Below, piece after piece: positions 32,716 through 45,353 of a stretch of DNA of 64,000 nt. Each line of letters opens with the position of its first letter. The stretch's first letter is position 1. The stretch lies in assembly GCF_905220365.1 (NCBI RefSeq), contig NC_061152.1, positions 1,539,001 to 1,603,000 on the forward strand, written 5' to 3'. This stretch comes from Vanessa cardui (Eukaryota > Arthropoda > Insecta > Lepidoptera > Nymphalidae). The position numbers and the translations under genes were made by a program. The notes beneath the pieces were generated by a model. That model saw nothing but the letters and a program-made list of their open reading frames with translations. It was not told where the DNA came from and ran no database searches.

Positions 32716-33384
32716 TTACTTTATAGTTACATAATGAAAGTAATTATGTGACTATGGCCAGTTATAACTTATGAATTTGAAACTTATTAGTATATATTAC
32801 ATAGTATTAAATAAATACACCATAATATATAATATATATCTTGGATAATTAACCTTACATAAAGTTTACAAAGTTTACAAAATAAGCTATGCTATGTTCG
32901 TACATCGAAATTTCCATAAATTGAAATGAAAATTAAAACGGCACAGCAATCGAAAAATATGAAAAAAATTACATATGTAATTATTTTTATTATTAGTATT
33001 TGTGTTAATGTTTAAATATTAATGAAACTAATCGGTCATCATCCTGCCCTTATCCCAATTTTACTTGACGTCAGCGCAGCATGTCTTCTCCTTCCATACT
33101 TCTCTGTCAGACGTCATCTAACAAGTAACATTCTTCCTAACCGTATCTTCACACAAGCCATCCATCTTTTCATTGCTCATAAGAGGAGACAAGTCAGATA
33201 AACAACTTATTTTCGGCAAACAATATTGAAATCCTAAACTTTTATCTACTATGTATGTATGTATACACAATACATATATCAAACTAACATTTTTTTAGAA
33301 TTTTGTCTATCTGTTTTGGCTAATCTCTGGCACGGGTGGTTAAATTTTTACGGGACTTTTACTCGCAGATAGCTGATGTAATAA
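32716..33384. other. AT-rich intron sequence
   Basis: No gene or named element seen apart from a low-copy segment at about 33035-33190 (CCTGCCCTTATCCCAATTTT; CAAGCCATCCATC) that recurs at 63710-63840. Confidence 0.5.
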
Positions 33385-33625
33385 GGAGTCGATAGCACAC
33401 CTTGGGAATGAAACGATCGCCTCTTGGCTATTTCATCTCATATCAAATTGTTTATATAATATATGAGACAAACAAAAAAAAAACCCGCTGAGTTTCTTTC
33501 GCCGGTTCTTCTCAGGTCAGGGTATTTTCTTGTCCGAACCGGTGGTAGTGTTTCAATTGACCATCAATAAAAAAGTGTAATGCTTCTATTGCATAAAGTT
33601 ATTTGAGTTTGAGTTTGAGTGAATT
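33385..33625 (+). mobile_element. LINE-B 3' end
   Basis: Contains GATAGCACACCTTGGGAATG and the GAGTTTGAGTTTGAG tail. Confidence 0.72.
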
Positions 33626-34289
33626 TTTCTAGAACAATAACTTATTTGTTTAATTGAATAATTGAAGTTATTTTGGATCATGATCGAAAATGTATACTAA
33701 TACTTAACAGCTAAACAATATATAATATATATGACTTTGACGAAATTTTGTATGCAATACAATTGAATATGTAAATAGGGTACAATTTATAATCCACTCA
33801 TTAGTATGATCATATATTTGATCACTTAAGCGCTCTTTTGCGTGATCATAACGGAAAATTCCACTGTAAGAAATATTCCCTTGTTACACTGGCTCACTCA
33901 TCCTTCACTTTCAACAGTAGTCGTGAACACAACACTAGCTAATAGTATTGTTGTCATGAAATACAGGAGTCTGATTCTCATACGTTTCATTTTTGTTTTA
34001 ATTGAATTAATGATTATAAAAAAATATGAAAAGATAGCGTTTTTGAAGAGTACTGCCCCACCGCTGTATACATCTAAACATATATAACTAAGCTATATGT
34101 TTGATCAACAAGAATTACTTATCTAAATATATAAATATAAAATTAACTTACCTCAGTCATATAAATGGGTTTTCTTCACAACACACGGTATTTAATGTGG
34201 TTTATTTATAGCAATAAAAATACCAGTTTTGAAAGGTTTTTTTATATATAATCACATCACATATAACAAATAACATAATTATGTTTTGG

Positions 34290-34600
34290 AGGGGAACAGT
34301 CCCGTTACGTAACGCATAACGGGACTGTAACGCCGGTCAGTTAGGCTTCTTTGTTTTACGCATATGACAGTTGTAAGCAGGCAGTTATGATGATAGTAAT
34401 GTACAGAGTAACCTTCGTCAGTTTTCAAATTAATTCCTTTACCAAGTCTTAAGCTCTTAGTACCTTTTGAATCTAAACATCAAATCATTGCGACGCAATA
34501 TATCATTCTCGATCGGTAAAGTAGATTATCGCTCGTACTGAGCACGCGAAAATAGATCTTAAGGTGACGAACCCTCTATTACCTCGACTGAACAAAATTC
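34290..34600. repeat. Unclassified dispersed repeat, copy 1
   Basis: AACAGTCCCGTTACG... is followed by a hairpin-forming CCCGTTACG/CGCATAACGGG. 34430-34580 (CTCTTAGTACCTTTTGAA; TTCTCGATCGGTAAAG; ATAGATCTTAAGGTGACGAA) recurs at 50025-50340 in the same orientation. Confidence 0.55.
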
Positions 34601-36660
34601 AAAAAGTATAATTTATAATCAATAAAAGATTTCATTAATAAACAAACTTTCCTTGCAATATCATATTAATATACATTAATAATAATCAAACCAATCAATC
34701 AATCAATTTTTCAATCAATCAATCAATTTTTTATCAAGTTAAAAAAAATCAATATTAAATAGATCATATATTAGTAACTAATATAGTTTAAGCTATCACT
34801 TAAGACCGGCGTCCCAAGTATACTTATATTTTTTATTTATTTTTCATTTTATCATAGCAATAAATAAACTTACAACTTTGCTATTAAAATACGACAGGCG
34901 TCAACTATTAAATAATAGTGCATATGTAATAAAGATTCTTATGCAGAACGGACAAATAATAATAAAGATAATAAATTAAAATTTTTTTTGCTTATCATAA
35001 GTTTATTTTAAAGTTTGCCAAATTGTGACTTGACATTTATAAAACAAATTAGATGCTGATTCTGAGAACCAAAATAATGTATGTTCTTTCCGTAACACGG
35101 AAAATTTCGTATTTTCAGTACTACGTTTACTACTGTCAATTTACCCATTAACTTTTTATTAACCCGTACCATAATCAGCTCAGTACTTCTGGATCTGCGG
35201 CATCGCGCAGCCAATCAACCAACAAAGCAGACAAAAACAACAAAAATTTAGCCTCGCCGCTAATGTCAGCTTCTATGATTTGGCGGGAAATAAAACAACC
35301 AATGACAGAGCTTCATTTATGACGCGTAATCGATAAGCTTTTTCATTAGTAGATGTACATTTATTTTAAATTGACTAAGACGTTACATTATAAAACTTAA
35401 GCAATCAAGAAAGCAATAAAACAACAAATCAATGTACAAATTTATTATTATCAACAACATTCCATACTTAGACGACACAACCTTGAAACCACAGACAAAA
35501 CATAAAAAAAACATTTGACGATTAATCTTATCGAGTTTGACGTTATGTCAGCCATGTTTGAAATGTCAGAATGAACGCCATTTTGTGACAAAACTTAAAT
35601 CGAGTATTGTATGACAACAGACATCGCCAAATGATTTCTAAACATACAATGCGTGTCCATGATTATAACATTCACAACATAATAATATATATACATATAT
35701 ATATGTGCAGGCATGTAGTAAAATCGATCAACCGAAAAATTTAAAAGAAAAATCTGTCTTAATTTAAACTGACACAATATTTCTAATCAACATTTTCCCT
35801 CTCGCTTCCGCGCACCGTGAAGATGATATCGTAGAAAGGGACGAAAGTATGTAATACACGTTTCAAAATGACAATGTCAAAACTGATAGATACACGTTAA
35901 ATCTACTTGGAAATAGATTTCTGGTCTTCATTATTGTTAAGGGAATTAGACCCTTATGACATTACCAATAGTATAGTTAACATAGATATAATTGCACGGA
36001 CTATGTTTATTTACATTTTTTACATAGATTCGGTTAATCGAAGTTAACATATATATATCTTCCATACGACAATGGGCAGTTATTACTTATATAGAATAAA
36101 AATGCAAGTATTTAAATATTATATATTCACTTTTCTATTGAATATTTTTTTTTAAATATTTATATCAAGAAAAAATATTGAAGTCTTAAACAGTTATAAA
36201 ATTATTTACATATATTCTTTTAGATATATTACAAATATTTTGTGGCACTAGTTGGAATAAAACATAGTCGTGAATAGTTGAAATAATTATTGAAAACTAA
36301 TTTAAAAAAAAAATTAAGGCAGAGATTCCTAATAATACGAAATTGAAAAAAAAAATCAAAAGGAAAATTCGAATAGATGAGAGAAAATAAAGATAAAATT
36401 AAAAAGAAGAAAAAAATCTCACAGACTAAATAAATACTAAACAATATTCGATCAAAAAGTTTGGAAGCACATCCGAACAAAATATACAACTAATAAAAAA
36501 AAAATAAGTCTTAACATTATCCGAGTCCGTAACTAACGATTTTTATGTATGGCAATACTGATTTTACAGATACAAAACTTCAAAGATTATTTTGACACAC
36601 CATTCAAACCGTCTTTTCAAATTTTCTTCTCCATCCTATGTGACATTGAGCATAAAACTA
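34600..36660. other. AT-rich intron sequence, no named element
   Basis: Between last exons a and b of the MCFD2-like gene. Contains a (TCAA)n stretch near 34693-34733 and two CCAAT-like blocks near 35213 and 35300, but no reading frame or repeat I recognise. Confidence 0.4.
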
Positions 36661-36661
36661 A

Positions 36662-37040
36662 TAGTCCAAGAATTTTAGCACCAAAAATCTGTCCGCTCAA
36701 CATAAAATCCTTCTATGTGATTTTTTAACTGGATTATGTGCCCCCCAAGTATAAAACCGAGTTTCTGTCGCCCGAAGAGAGCGGTAGCCGCCATCTTGGA
36801 AAACATTTTTTTGCATATATCTCGGAAACGGTAAGTTATACGTAAAAAACTGAAGAGATCTTTTTGGTAGAGAACAAAATTTCCCATCTTTTTTATACCA
36901 AACTTTTCACCCTATTGTTGATATTGTCGATTTATTTAAGTAAAAAAAAAACATTTTATTTTGTTTTTGTAATGTAACTCCAATCGAAAAATCTGGTAGA
37001 AGGATTTTATGCAGAGCGGATATCTAAAAATCTTGGACTA
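36662..37040. mobile_element. MITE with long imperfect inverted ends, TAA duplication
   Basis: Starts TAGTCCAAGAATTTTAG and ends AAAATCTTGGACTA. The ends pair over about 55 bases with mismatches, flanked by TAA on both sides (36659-36661, 37041-37043). A 3-bp TAA duplication suits PIF/Harbinger-type elements. A 70-aa frame inside (minus) has no recognisable domain. Confidence 0.65.
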
Positions 37041-37043
37041 TAA

Positions 37044-38396
37044 GTAGTGTATTGAAATTAAAACTTTAACGTTTGATAGATGCCACAGACTATACCACAA
37101 TTGATTGATATTCGATTTAAAAGTTGTTTTACTCTATTATAAACATGTGAGGACGAAAAGCAAATAAACAGCTAATCTGACAGCTAATCGACGCGATGTC
37201 ATTGGTCAAGAGTTTGATTAGTCTGTGACGTTCGCTGTGGATTGGCGTTTGAACGTTGACGATACTGTTATCAATTTTCGAAAGTGAAATTAAAGTGTAT
37301 ATAAGTAGTAAAGTGTAATAGTGTTGTATTATAAATGGAGATATATTAATCGTAAGCTCTTAGTAGTGCACGATATCGTAAATCTAAGATTTGTTTACCG
37401 TCCTACTTCCATTGGAAAAAGTTATAAATTAAATCGATATAAAAACCGGGTAAAATGTAATTTATTACACAATGAAATACCTAAAAATTAAAGTTATTTC
37501 TTATAATAAATGGAATGCTTGATCGATCTTATTAAATATTTATTAATTGATATTAATATTTGAATAAACAGCTCAAACAAACTCATATCTGCGCCGTATA
37601 ATATCATCGTCAAATTCAATAAAACCGATCACTGCCGATTTACACAACCAATAGAAACAGCTCCCTATCGCGCCATTCGACGCTATTCGTCGCTATAGAT
37701 TCCCGCGTCAGTTCGACCCGAGACAGCGAGTGCGTGTAAAGCGACGCGTCGAATTGACGAATATATTAGGTCGTATGATATTACAAGTTACTACGTTTGT
37801 GTAAAGATCATATTCACATAAGAAATAGATATTGACAATTTGTAGCGTACTTAATTCGGATGCGATCGGTTTTACGAATTTTGCCGATGCGACATCTAAG
37901 TCGTGTCGTACTATACTACCAAGTTGTTTAGGTAGGTTTACGTTTAATACAGTTCGGTAAATTGCCTATTCATAAAAGGTCGTAAAAGCCTACGTGAATA
38001 AAGTATAATAAAATGAGAGATTGGTCAAAGTTATAATTCGATATTTTAAGCTTTTTTTACAACGAAGATCTTAGATCATATCTCCATTTCTTTCACTTTC
38101 TCATTGTCTCTCTCTAAAATACAACATAATTGAAACTTATATATTGTTATTGATTTAATTCACACGGGATTTTTAATTATAATTTTGTCGTTGTCACAAG
38201 AAACTTTGTTCCAACCGGTTTCCACGATAAAATCTTGTTATTTTAACATAAATATACATATTTAAAACAACAATAATATATGTAAACATACATATATGTG
38301 TGTCCGTTAAACGTAATACATTCGCCTTTGTATCGAAAAAAAAAACAAATCAATGTTGCCATACACCAAAAAACCCACTTTCAAAAACGCGGGAAA
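37044..38396. other. Intron sequence downstream of last exon a
   Basis: Mostly AT-rich. The segment near 37170-37270 (AATCGACGCGATGTCATTGG) has a weak relative at about 42735-42775. 37660-37740 is GC-richer with CGACGCTATTCGTCGC. No gene seen. Confidence 0.4.
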
Positions 38397-38596
38397 TTAA
38401 TTATTCTCCTTATTCTGATTCTTCTGTTGCGCCCTAATGAATTCCGGATAATCTATAAAACCATCGCGGTTATGATCGTCCATATTTAATATAGGATCTA
38501 TTAAATTTATTAATTCGTCATCTTTAAATATTTTCTCCCCTACTGGTGGGGCGCCCTGTTGCTGTTGCTGTTGCTGATTCTGATTATGACCTTGCT
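38397..38596 (-). CDS. MCFD2: Alternative last exon a (EF-hand 2a)
   Basis: Acceptor CATTCATCAG, then GHNQNQQQQQQQGAPP, KDDELINLIDPIL and the loop D-H-N-R-D-G-F-I-D-Y-P-E with all calcium ligands, ending KNQNKENN and TAA. 200 bases, phase 1 in. It alone carries a Gln run. No AATAAA is close; an ATTAAA variant lies near 38155. Confidence 0.9.
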
Positions 38597-39175
38597 CTGA
38601 TGAATGACAGCGGCACATAGAAATGAAATGATATATCATGGTATACATAACATTATGAACACATAAAAAAAAACAAATCAACTCCACCCAAGCACTTATA
38701 AAAAAAAATCAAAGATAATTAATGCATTTTGAAGTCCCTTGATAGCAGCGAATATCTTAAACTAATAAATAAAAAAAAAAAAAACCAAAAATAATCACAG
38801 TAATCGAAACTGTGTTTTGTTATAAATTGAATCCCATTTAACTGTATAATTAATTGTTTTGTCACACAAGTAATGAAATTATTGATTATGAAAAAAATTT
38901 TATTTTGACAGTGTTTCAATAACTTTGACAACTATATTAGTATTGCTAGTGCTAAAATAAATATTTTTTAAAGTATATTTTGTAAGATAAAACTTTCAAT
39001 TCACCCCAAAAATTTAATTATATTTTCAAGATATTATTAAATATAAAATATCAAACATAAAACCACCCAAGCAAAAACACACAGAAGACAAAACAATCAA
39101 CTATACTCAATGTCATTTTGACAGAAAATTTGGCGCCAATTTTTTTTTTTTTAATTGATAAAGGTATCAACTCAC

Positions 39176-39324
39176 CGTGCCAATGTATTAAACTTTTTAT
39201 CAGCTCACATCCGTCCAATTTGTTATTGTTATCAGCGTCATGCATTTTGAAATAATGAAACTGTAATTCCTGTTCGGTCATCTTCGACGTGTCGATTGGT
39301 ACTTCCATATGCTCCTGAATGTGT
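39176..39324 (-). CDS. MCFD2: MCFD2-like coding exon 5 (EF-hand 1)
   Basis: Encodes HIQEHMEVPID, then ELQFHYFKMHDADNNNKLDG. The EF-hand loop D-A-D-N-N-N-K-L-D-G-C-E has Asn where Gly is usual at position 6, as in human MCFD2. Donor GTGAGT after CAC-G, phase 1: the branch point for the three alternative ends. Confidence 0.93.
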
Positions 39325-39479
39325 CTGAAATTTATCGAATAGAAAGAGATAGAGATATAGAGATCACGTGATGTCAGACAGAGACAGCAGAATCACAAAT
39401 AAATTCATTGTACTGTATTGTCGTGTTCTAGTTTGAAAATTCAGATTAAATTATATTAATTCAGAAAAAAGGTGCCGTT

Positions 39480-39815
39480 TCATAAATTCCAATCGTTTAT
39501 AAAAATACATAGGTATAAAACGCGTATTATTCTATACAAGATTTTGTAGATGATAAAAAAGCGTGGAATTATTACATGTTGACTTCCAGGCAGGATATAT
39601 TAATTTAAATAATTGCATTATTTAAACTACCACCAACATTACTTTGTATTATTTAAATGTTGAAAAAGAATAACAACTGAGTTTCTTGCCGGTTCTTCTC
39701 GGTGGAATCTACTTTCCGAACTTTACTTAACTTTACTACCGGTGGTAGCTTCACTTAATTGTAAAATGACTATTCAAAAAGTGCTTGTAAAAGCCTACTT
39801 GATTGGATTTGTACT
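39480..39815 (+). mobile_element. LINE-A 3' end in the MCFD2-like gene
   Basis: Lies 0.16 kb upstream of coding exon 5 in antisense orientation to the gene. A short CTTTACTTAACTTTACTACC insertion interrupts it near 39722. Confidence 0.7.
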
Positions 39816-39924
39816 GTAGATAGTCCTGGACACCGGTAAGTCCCACATACAACCCCATCCAGAAAAGGTTATACAAACAAATGCTTGTAGCGACCACCCG
39901 ATATATTTACATTATTTAAAAACT

Positions 39925-40655
39925 AGCCACCCGGCACGGCTTCGCACGGGTGCAATGCTGCTACTAAATATACTGCAGGATTTTTTTCTTCTACAATATA
40001 GTATTGTACATATAAGGAATGGTCAAAACTTATATATATCTACTTATACCATTTTGGAAGTATTCCTTTGATTATTTCTCAATTTTAAATTAAACATCGC
40101 AAATAAGGTTATTATTATATAGCATAAGACGGTTTGTGGCATGCACTATAAACCTACGTGGTTTTTAGCATGTCAAATATGATGTAAAAAAAAAAATTAC
40201 TCCTTAACTGATATAAGTTATCTGCCACATGTATTATATTACAAAAACCTTCCTCTCGAATCTTTTTTTAAGGTGTAGGTAGGCGGACGAGCATATGGGC
40301 AAGTGGTTACCATCGCCTATAGATAATGAGGCTTCGAGAAATATTAACTATTCCTTACATCGTCAATGCCACCAACCTTGGGAACTAAGATGTTATGTCC
40401 CTTGTGCCTGTAGTCACATTGGCTCACTCACCCTTCAAACCGGAACACAAAAATACTGAGTACTGTTATTTGGCGGTAGAATAACTGATGAGTGGGTGGT
40501 ACTTACCCAGACGAGCTTGTACGAAGCCCTACTACCAAGAAAATCTATTAAAAAAACCGCATCAAAATCTACTGCGTAATTTCAAAGATCTGAGCATACA
40601 TAGATACAGACAGCGGTGAGCGACTTTGTTTTATACTGTGTAATGATCATGTATT
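39925..40655. mobile_element. Type D Helitron-like element split by element C
   Basis: Starts CTAGCCACCCGGCACGG and resumes after 40545 with CCGCATCAAAATC to GACTTTGTTTTATACTGTG. A reverse element C (about 40270-40542) has inserted in the middle. The right end is within 10 bp of the donor of coding exon 4. Confidence 0.6.
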
Positions 40656-40661
40656 ACTTAC

Positions 40662-40704
40662 TCTCTTTCTTGAGCGATGTTCGCCGCGTTGAGGAGTTGT
40701 GGAT
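40662..40704 (-). CDS. MCFD2: MCFD2-like coding exon 4
   Basis: 43 bases encoding DPQLLNAANIAQER; acceptor ATCTTTTCAG, donor GTAAGT, phase 1 in and phase 2 out. Leads into the conserved QEHM segment. Confidence 0.85.
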
Positions 40705-40787
40705 CTGAAAAGATTACATCATTAAATAAACTGTGTATAAACTCAGATGAAAAATATGTTTTAGGAAGCTTAAATTATCCTGAATCA

Positions 40788-41115
40788 ATGGCGGTTTTAC
40801 AAATTTTCCGCTAGTAGGCTATTCAGTTTTTGCCTAATAACTTTTGAAATTCAATACGTAAGTTTAGTTCGCAATCATATTATTAAATTTATTCTGAAAT
40901 TGCAACTTTATGATTTGTGTTCTATAGTCCTCGTTACATCGGCTTTTCCGTTACTAGTATGATTATAAACTAGGTGATATTTCTGACAATTACTAGATTG
41001 TTTTTGCAATTCTCTATGTAGTGACAAGTATATGGATTACGGACGTAATGTGTATACTGTATACATATAATTATAAGGTTTTTTATTTACCGCTCATATA
41101 AATCTGCCACTCTAG
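40788..41115. mobile_element. Old N2 hAT-like MITE
   Basis: Diverged termini AATGGCGGTTTTACAAATTT and AAATCTGCCACT; the interior matches 27316-27662. Confidence 0.5.
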
Positions 41116-41235
41116 GCTCATTTTTGCGTATTTGTAAAACCAAAAAAATAAACAATGATCTCAATAAAAATATTACAATTAATCTACTGATTGGTCCTTG
41201 CGTGGTACTCATTAATGTTATGTATCAATAGACCT

Positions 41236-41300
41236 TCATAATAGCCTGTAAATTTCCCACTGCTGGGCTAAGGCCTTGCTCTCCCTTTTGAGGAGACTGT
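41236..41300 (-). mobile_element. SINE A 3' fragment
   Basis: Only the 3' 65 bases (AGCCTGTAAATTTCCCACTG onward) are present. Confidence 0.65.
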
Positions 41301-41649
41301 TAAAAGCATGTAAAACGATCAAAAACACGTGCAAGCAAAGCAGCTGTCAACAATTAAGTGAACATTCAAAATGGCCGAGCTTGTCCGCATAAGTGAGCCA
41401 GCCAGTGATCATAAAGCCACAAAAAGATCGAAATTCGAATATACGTAACCCGCGAAAATACAAAATTCGCGATACTTTACTTTTTTTTTACTTTAAAAAA
41501 AAAAAATTTATTCCGTGTATTCCGACACTTTATTATTAATTATTCAATGCTTAGATTGAAGATCACGCATGAGAAATGTGTCTTATTTCGTCTTGGAATA
41601 TTAATATTCCTGGCTTTTATCTACTATAATATGCATGTATTATGAATAC

Positions 41650-41985
41650 ATTATAAATTGCCGTTTCATAAATTGAAATCATTTGTAAAAAACACATCAG
41701 TAAAGAAGGCATATTATTCAATAGATTTTACAGATGATAAAAAAGCATGGAATTAATATCTGTTGACTTCCAGGCAGGATACATTACATACATAATTGTT
41801 TTAACTAACATGACTGTATTTTAAATATTGAAAAAGAGTAATTACTGATCTTGGCGGTTCTTCTCGGTGACATCTACTTTCCGAACCCATGGTTGCATCC
41901 CTTGACATAATTACTAAATGACGATTCAAAAGTGCTCGCTAAAGCCTATTTGAATAAAATATATTTTGATTTGATTCAGTATAAA
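41650..41985 (+). mobile_element. LINE-A 3' end
   Basis: Diverged copy ending AATAAAATATATTTTGATTT, about 100 bp from coding exon 3. Confidence 0.65.
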
Positions 41986-42092
41986 CCTTCCTCTCGAACC
42001 ACTCCGTGAAATGTTGAAAACCGCATCAAAATGCCTCGCGTAGTTTAAAAGATCCATGCGTACAGAGCAGAAACAGACGATGTTTTACGTAC

Positions 42093-42231
42093 CACCATGC
42101 CCATGTCCGTGGGAATTCTGTACTGGCATCTGTTGTACGGGCACCTGTTGCTGATACTGCTGTTGAGGTGGAGGCTGGTACTGTTGTTGAGGTGGAGGCT
42201 GTTGGTATTGTTGCTGTTGGGGTGGGGGTGG
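42093..42231 (-). CDS. MCFD2: MCFD2-like coding exon 3 (Pro/Gln-rich linker)
   Basis: 46 codons plus one base. Repeats of PPPQQQYQ type followed by QMPVQNSHGHGHG. Acceptor CCTTTCCAG, donor GTACGT. Low complexity typical of a flexible spacer; insect MCFD2 homologues vary most here (general expectation). Confidence 0.83.
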
Positions 42232-42299
42232 CTGGAAAGGAACGATTCGCTATACTAATATAAATATAAGTTTTCCTTCGAAATGGCAAAGTGGTTCAC

Positions 42300-42545
42300 A
42301 CGCAAGCACCGCTGATTCATGTGCTTAATTTGTATTTATAATTCATCTCGTGCTCAGCGGTGGAGGAAAACATCGTGACGAAACCTTAATGTGACAAATT
42401 TCATAGAAATTCTGCCACATATGTATTTCACCAACCCGCATTGGAACGTGGTGGAGTATGTTCGAAACCTTCTCCTCAAAGGGAGAGGAGGCCTTTAGCC
42501 CAGCAGTGGGAATTTATAGGCTGTTGTTGTTGTTGTTGTTGTTGT
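42300..42545 (+). mobile_element. SINE A, B-box side truncated, (GTT)n tail
   Basis: Starts 69 bp upstream of the coding exon 3 acceptor, in antisense orientation to the gene. Confidence 0.75.
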
Positions 42546-42834
42546 ATAAGTTTTCCTGAAGATTAAAACGATTGGTAATTTCTTTTTCTTGATTACTTTA
42601 TTATTGAGAAAGGCTTAAGGACGATACTAGTTGTCACATGCGGCTACGCTTGCGTTTCATGCGTTTTTCATCAGTAAAAAGTAATCTCTAGTAAATTCCG
42701 ACTACAAGATGACAACAGCCAATTAAATAACATTTGAAATCGAATCGACGCGACATAATTGGTCGAATAATCTAATCTAAAGACAGACAGACAGAAAGCG
42801 ACTTTGTTCTATTCTATGTAGTGAATAATCTTAC

Positions 42835-42873
42835 CTGTTGTTGCATCTGAGGAGGCGGCGCTTGTTGATAGTT
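42835..42873 (-). CDS. MCFD2: MCFD2-like coding exon 2 (micro-exon)
   Basis: 39 bases, 13 codons: NYQQAPPPQMQQQ. Acceptor GATGTTCTAG, donor GTAAGA, phase 0 at both ends, so it could be skipped without changing frame. Confidence 0.75.
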
Positions 42874-43002
42874 CTAGAACATCAAATTATCAGATATTAA
42901 TATTTTATCTGTGATTAAAGGATTAATAATGATATTGGTAATTCCAAGGTGAGAAACCTCTTGGAATGGAATTTTACGCGGCGAGCAGTTGAAACTAGCT
43001 GA

Positions 43003-43292
43003 AATAGGCTATTTGACAATGCGAAAAATAAATTGTGAATTATTGTAATCAGTGTATATTATTAGTTTAAAAATGGCTATTTACTAACGAAACATAAAAA
43101 TAATACTTAATTTATTCAAAAATCAATAAATAAAAATGCAAATTTTCAAACGTTCGCCACGTGACACAAAACGCTCCTGATTGGCCGGGCTTATGATCAA
43201 GTCACTTTCTTGTAAACCTTACTTTTACAGGGTTCCTTAACATCTACTAAATAATATAAAATGGATTTTAAAAACCAGTCAAATAGCCTATT
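43003..43292 (+). mobile_element. MITE G, compact copy
   Basis: Terminal repeats AATAGGCTATTTGAC and GTCAAATAGCCTATT are exact inverses. The core has CACGTG (43158-43163) and CTCCTGATTGGCCGGGC as in the copy upstream of nvd. Confidence 0.8.
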
Positions 43293-43494
43293 GTCACATT
43301 AAGAAAACACGTCGTACTAACAATCCCCCCTTCCACGCCATCCTTTTCTTTCCCTCTCACTCTTTAATATAACGCTATTAAAACTTAACTTTTGTCATTT
43401 AATAATTGTAAAACATTGTTACTTAATTTAATTGCATCTGTTATTTGATACATAATCATCATGTCATCGCGTTTTAAGCAGTTTCTATTATGCT

Positions 43495-43765
43495 ATAGGT
43501 TTACAGACGAGCATATGGGTCACCTGATGTAAGTGGTCACCGCCACCCATAGACAATGACGCTGTTAGAAATATTAACTATTCTTTACATCGCCAATACG
43601 CCACCAACCTTGGGAACTAAGATGTTATGTCCCTTGTGCCTGTAGTTTTACACTGACTCACCCTTCAAACCGGAATACAACAATACTGAGTACTGTTATT
43701 TGGCGGAAGAATAACAAATGAGTGGGTGGTACCTACTCAGACGGGCAAGCATAAAGCCCTACCAC
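43495..43765 (-). mobile_element. Element C, near full length
   Basis: Reverse-oriented copy. Confidence 0.75.
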
Positions 43766-44009
43766 CAAGAGAATCACTCTTTAATATAACATTATTAAAA
43801 CTTATCTTTTGTCATTTAATAAATGACAAATGTTGATTTATTTCATTGTATCCGTCATTTAATATATAATTTTGTTCCAAATGGATGTAGAGAACATATA
43901 TTTTTTAAAGAAAACATTAACAGATTAAAAATATACACATACATAGATGAAAAAATTGTATTGCAATGACTGAACTAATACATATGGGCCGTATACCATA
44001 TAAATATAA

Positions 44010-44140
44010 AATAATATTGGACAACATCACATACATTACTCTGATCCCAATATGAGTAGCTAACGCACTTGTGTTGTGGAAGATCAGAAGTAACGACGGC
44101 ACAAACACCCAGACCCGAGACGACATAGAAAACGAATGAA
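44010..44140 (-). mobile_element. SINE B fragment
   Basis: Reverse-oriented 3' portion. Confidence 0.7.
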
Positions 44141-44269
44141 CTTTTTCTACATCATGATGTTTTATTTCATAAATGTTATAGTAGAATTTTTAAAGGAATA
44201 AACTACATCGACCATAACAAGAGTTATCATATTATTGTTATTAATTAATTATAATACAATCTATACATA

Positions 44270-44545
44270 TAACAAAAATTGGAGTGTCTGTTTGTAATAT
44301 TAACATAGCCCTTTTTTACTCAATGCATATGTATGTATATACAGTACATATACCTACCAAAATAACATATTTTTAAATTTTCGTCTGTCTGTCTGTCTGT
44401 CCAGCTAATCACTGAACGGCTGATTTTGACAGGACTTTCACTGGCAGATAACTGATATCATAAGGTCTATTCTAGCCTATTTTAGGCTACAATTTTTTTT
44501 TTTTTTGTTAAATTCAAACGCATTTGTGGTTGTGGGCACAGCGAG
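44270..44545 (-). mobile_element. Type E Helitron-like element
   Basis: Contains ATTGGAGTGTCTGTTTGTAA, a (GTCT)n run and GACTTTCACTGGCAGATAAC. Confidence 0.5.
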
Positions 44546-45088
44546 TTAAAAATTAAGAAATTATCATGTATACATTCCATATGCTTAACTGTAATACTAC
44601 ATTCAGTAGCTATATAGTAGTTTCATACACTGCCTGACTAAATAACATAATAATTTCCATGCCTTAATATAATTCCTTGCATTCATAGTATCTAGTTTAT
44701 ATTTTAACATATGGAAATACTATTTTTGTTTATATTAAACAAATTAAATTAATATATCTTTCTGACTAATTTAAATGTTCTGATATTCATATAATAGTTG
44801 TAAAGCCTTAAACAGGTTTCAACTAGATTAGTGTTTTAATTGTTTAAGCCTTTTCCTCTTTTTTCATTAATATCATACATTCATAAAATATGTTCTAAAT
44901 CAATTTGCATAAATGAATAATTGATCATTTAATATTATACAAATGTCAGTAATGATTTAAAAAATAAAAAAGGTTCTTTATTGTGTCATGACACAAATAA
45001 AACAGCCTTGTAAAAAAAATTAAAAGGGTTATTTATCATGTTATAACTGAAGTCAATAACTCTTAAATTAAATAATATGATAAATTAC

Positions 45089-45187
45089 CTGGTAATTCTG
45101 TGGGGGTACCCCGGGCGCAACTTTCTGCTGATACTGTTGCGAAATCGTACATTGTAAAAACCCAGCTAATATTAACAGACGAAGCAT
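45089..45187 (-). CDS. MCFD2: MCFD2-like coding exon 1 (signal peptide)
   Basis: 33 codons starting MLRLLILAGFLQCTIS, a clear signal peptide with cleavage expected near residue 16-17, followed by a Gln-rich QQYQQKVAPGVPPQNYQ. ATG context CCAAAATGC. Donor GTAATT, phase 0. Confidence 0.88.
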
Positions 45188-45353
45188 TTTGGCACCTGTA
45201 ATTAACACGAAAAGCACTTGACACGTATTCCACACATAGAACAAATTTTTAACACAACTTTATAATAGTTTGAGAATTTTATTTTTTTAATTTTAGGTTC
45301 TTTAATGGTCAACGGTTTAATAGCATAACGAATAGTATAGAAAATTAGTTTAC

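Noticed and set aside
42026..42289. 87-aa Thr/Ala-rich minus frame over MCFD2-like exon 3
   Set aside because: Wrong frame; the correct one gives a Pro/Gln-rich segment that joins its neighbours in phase.
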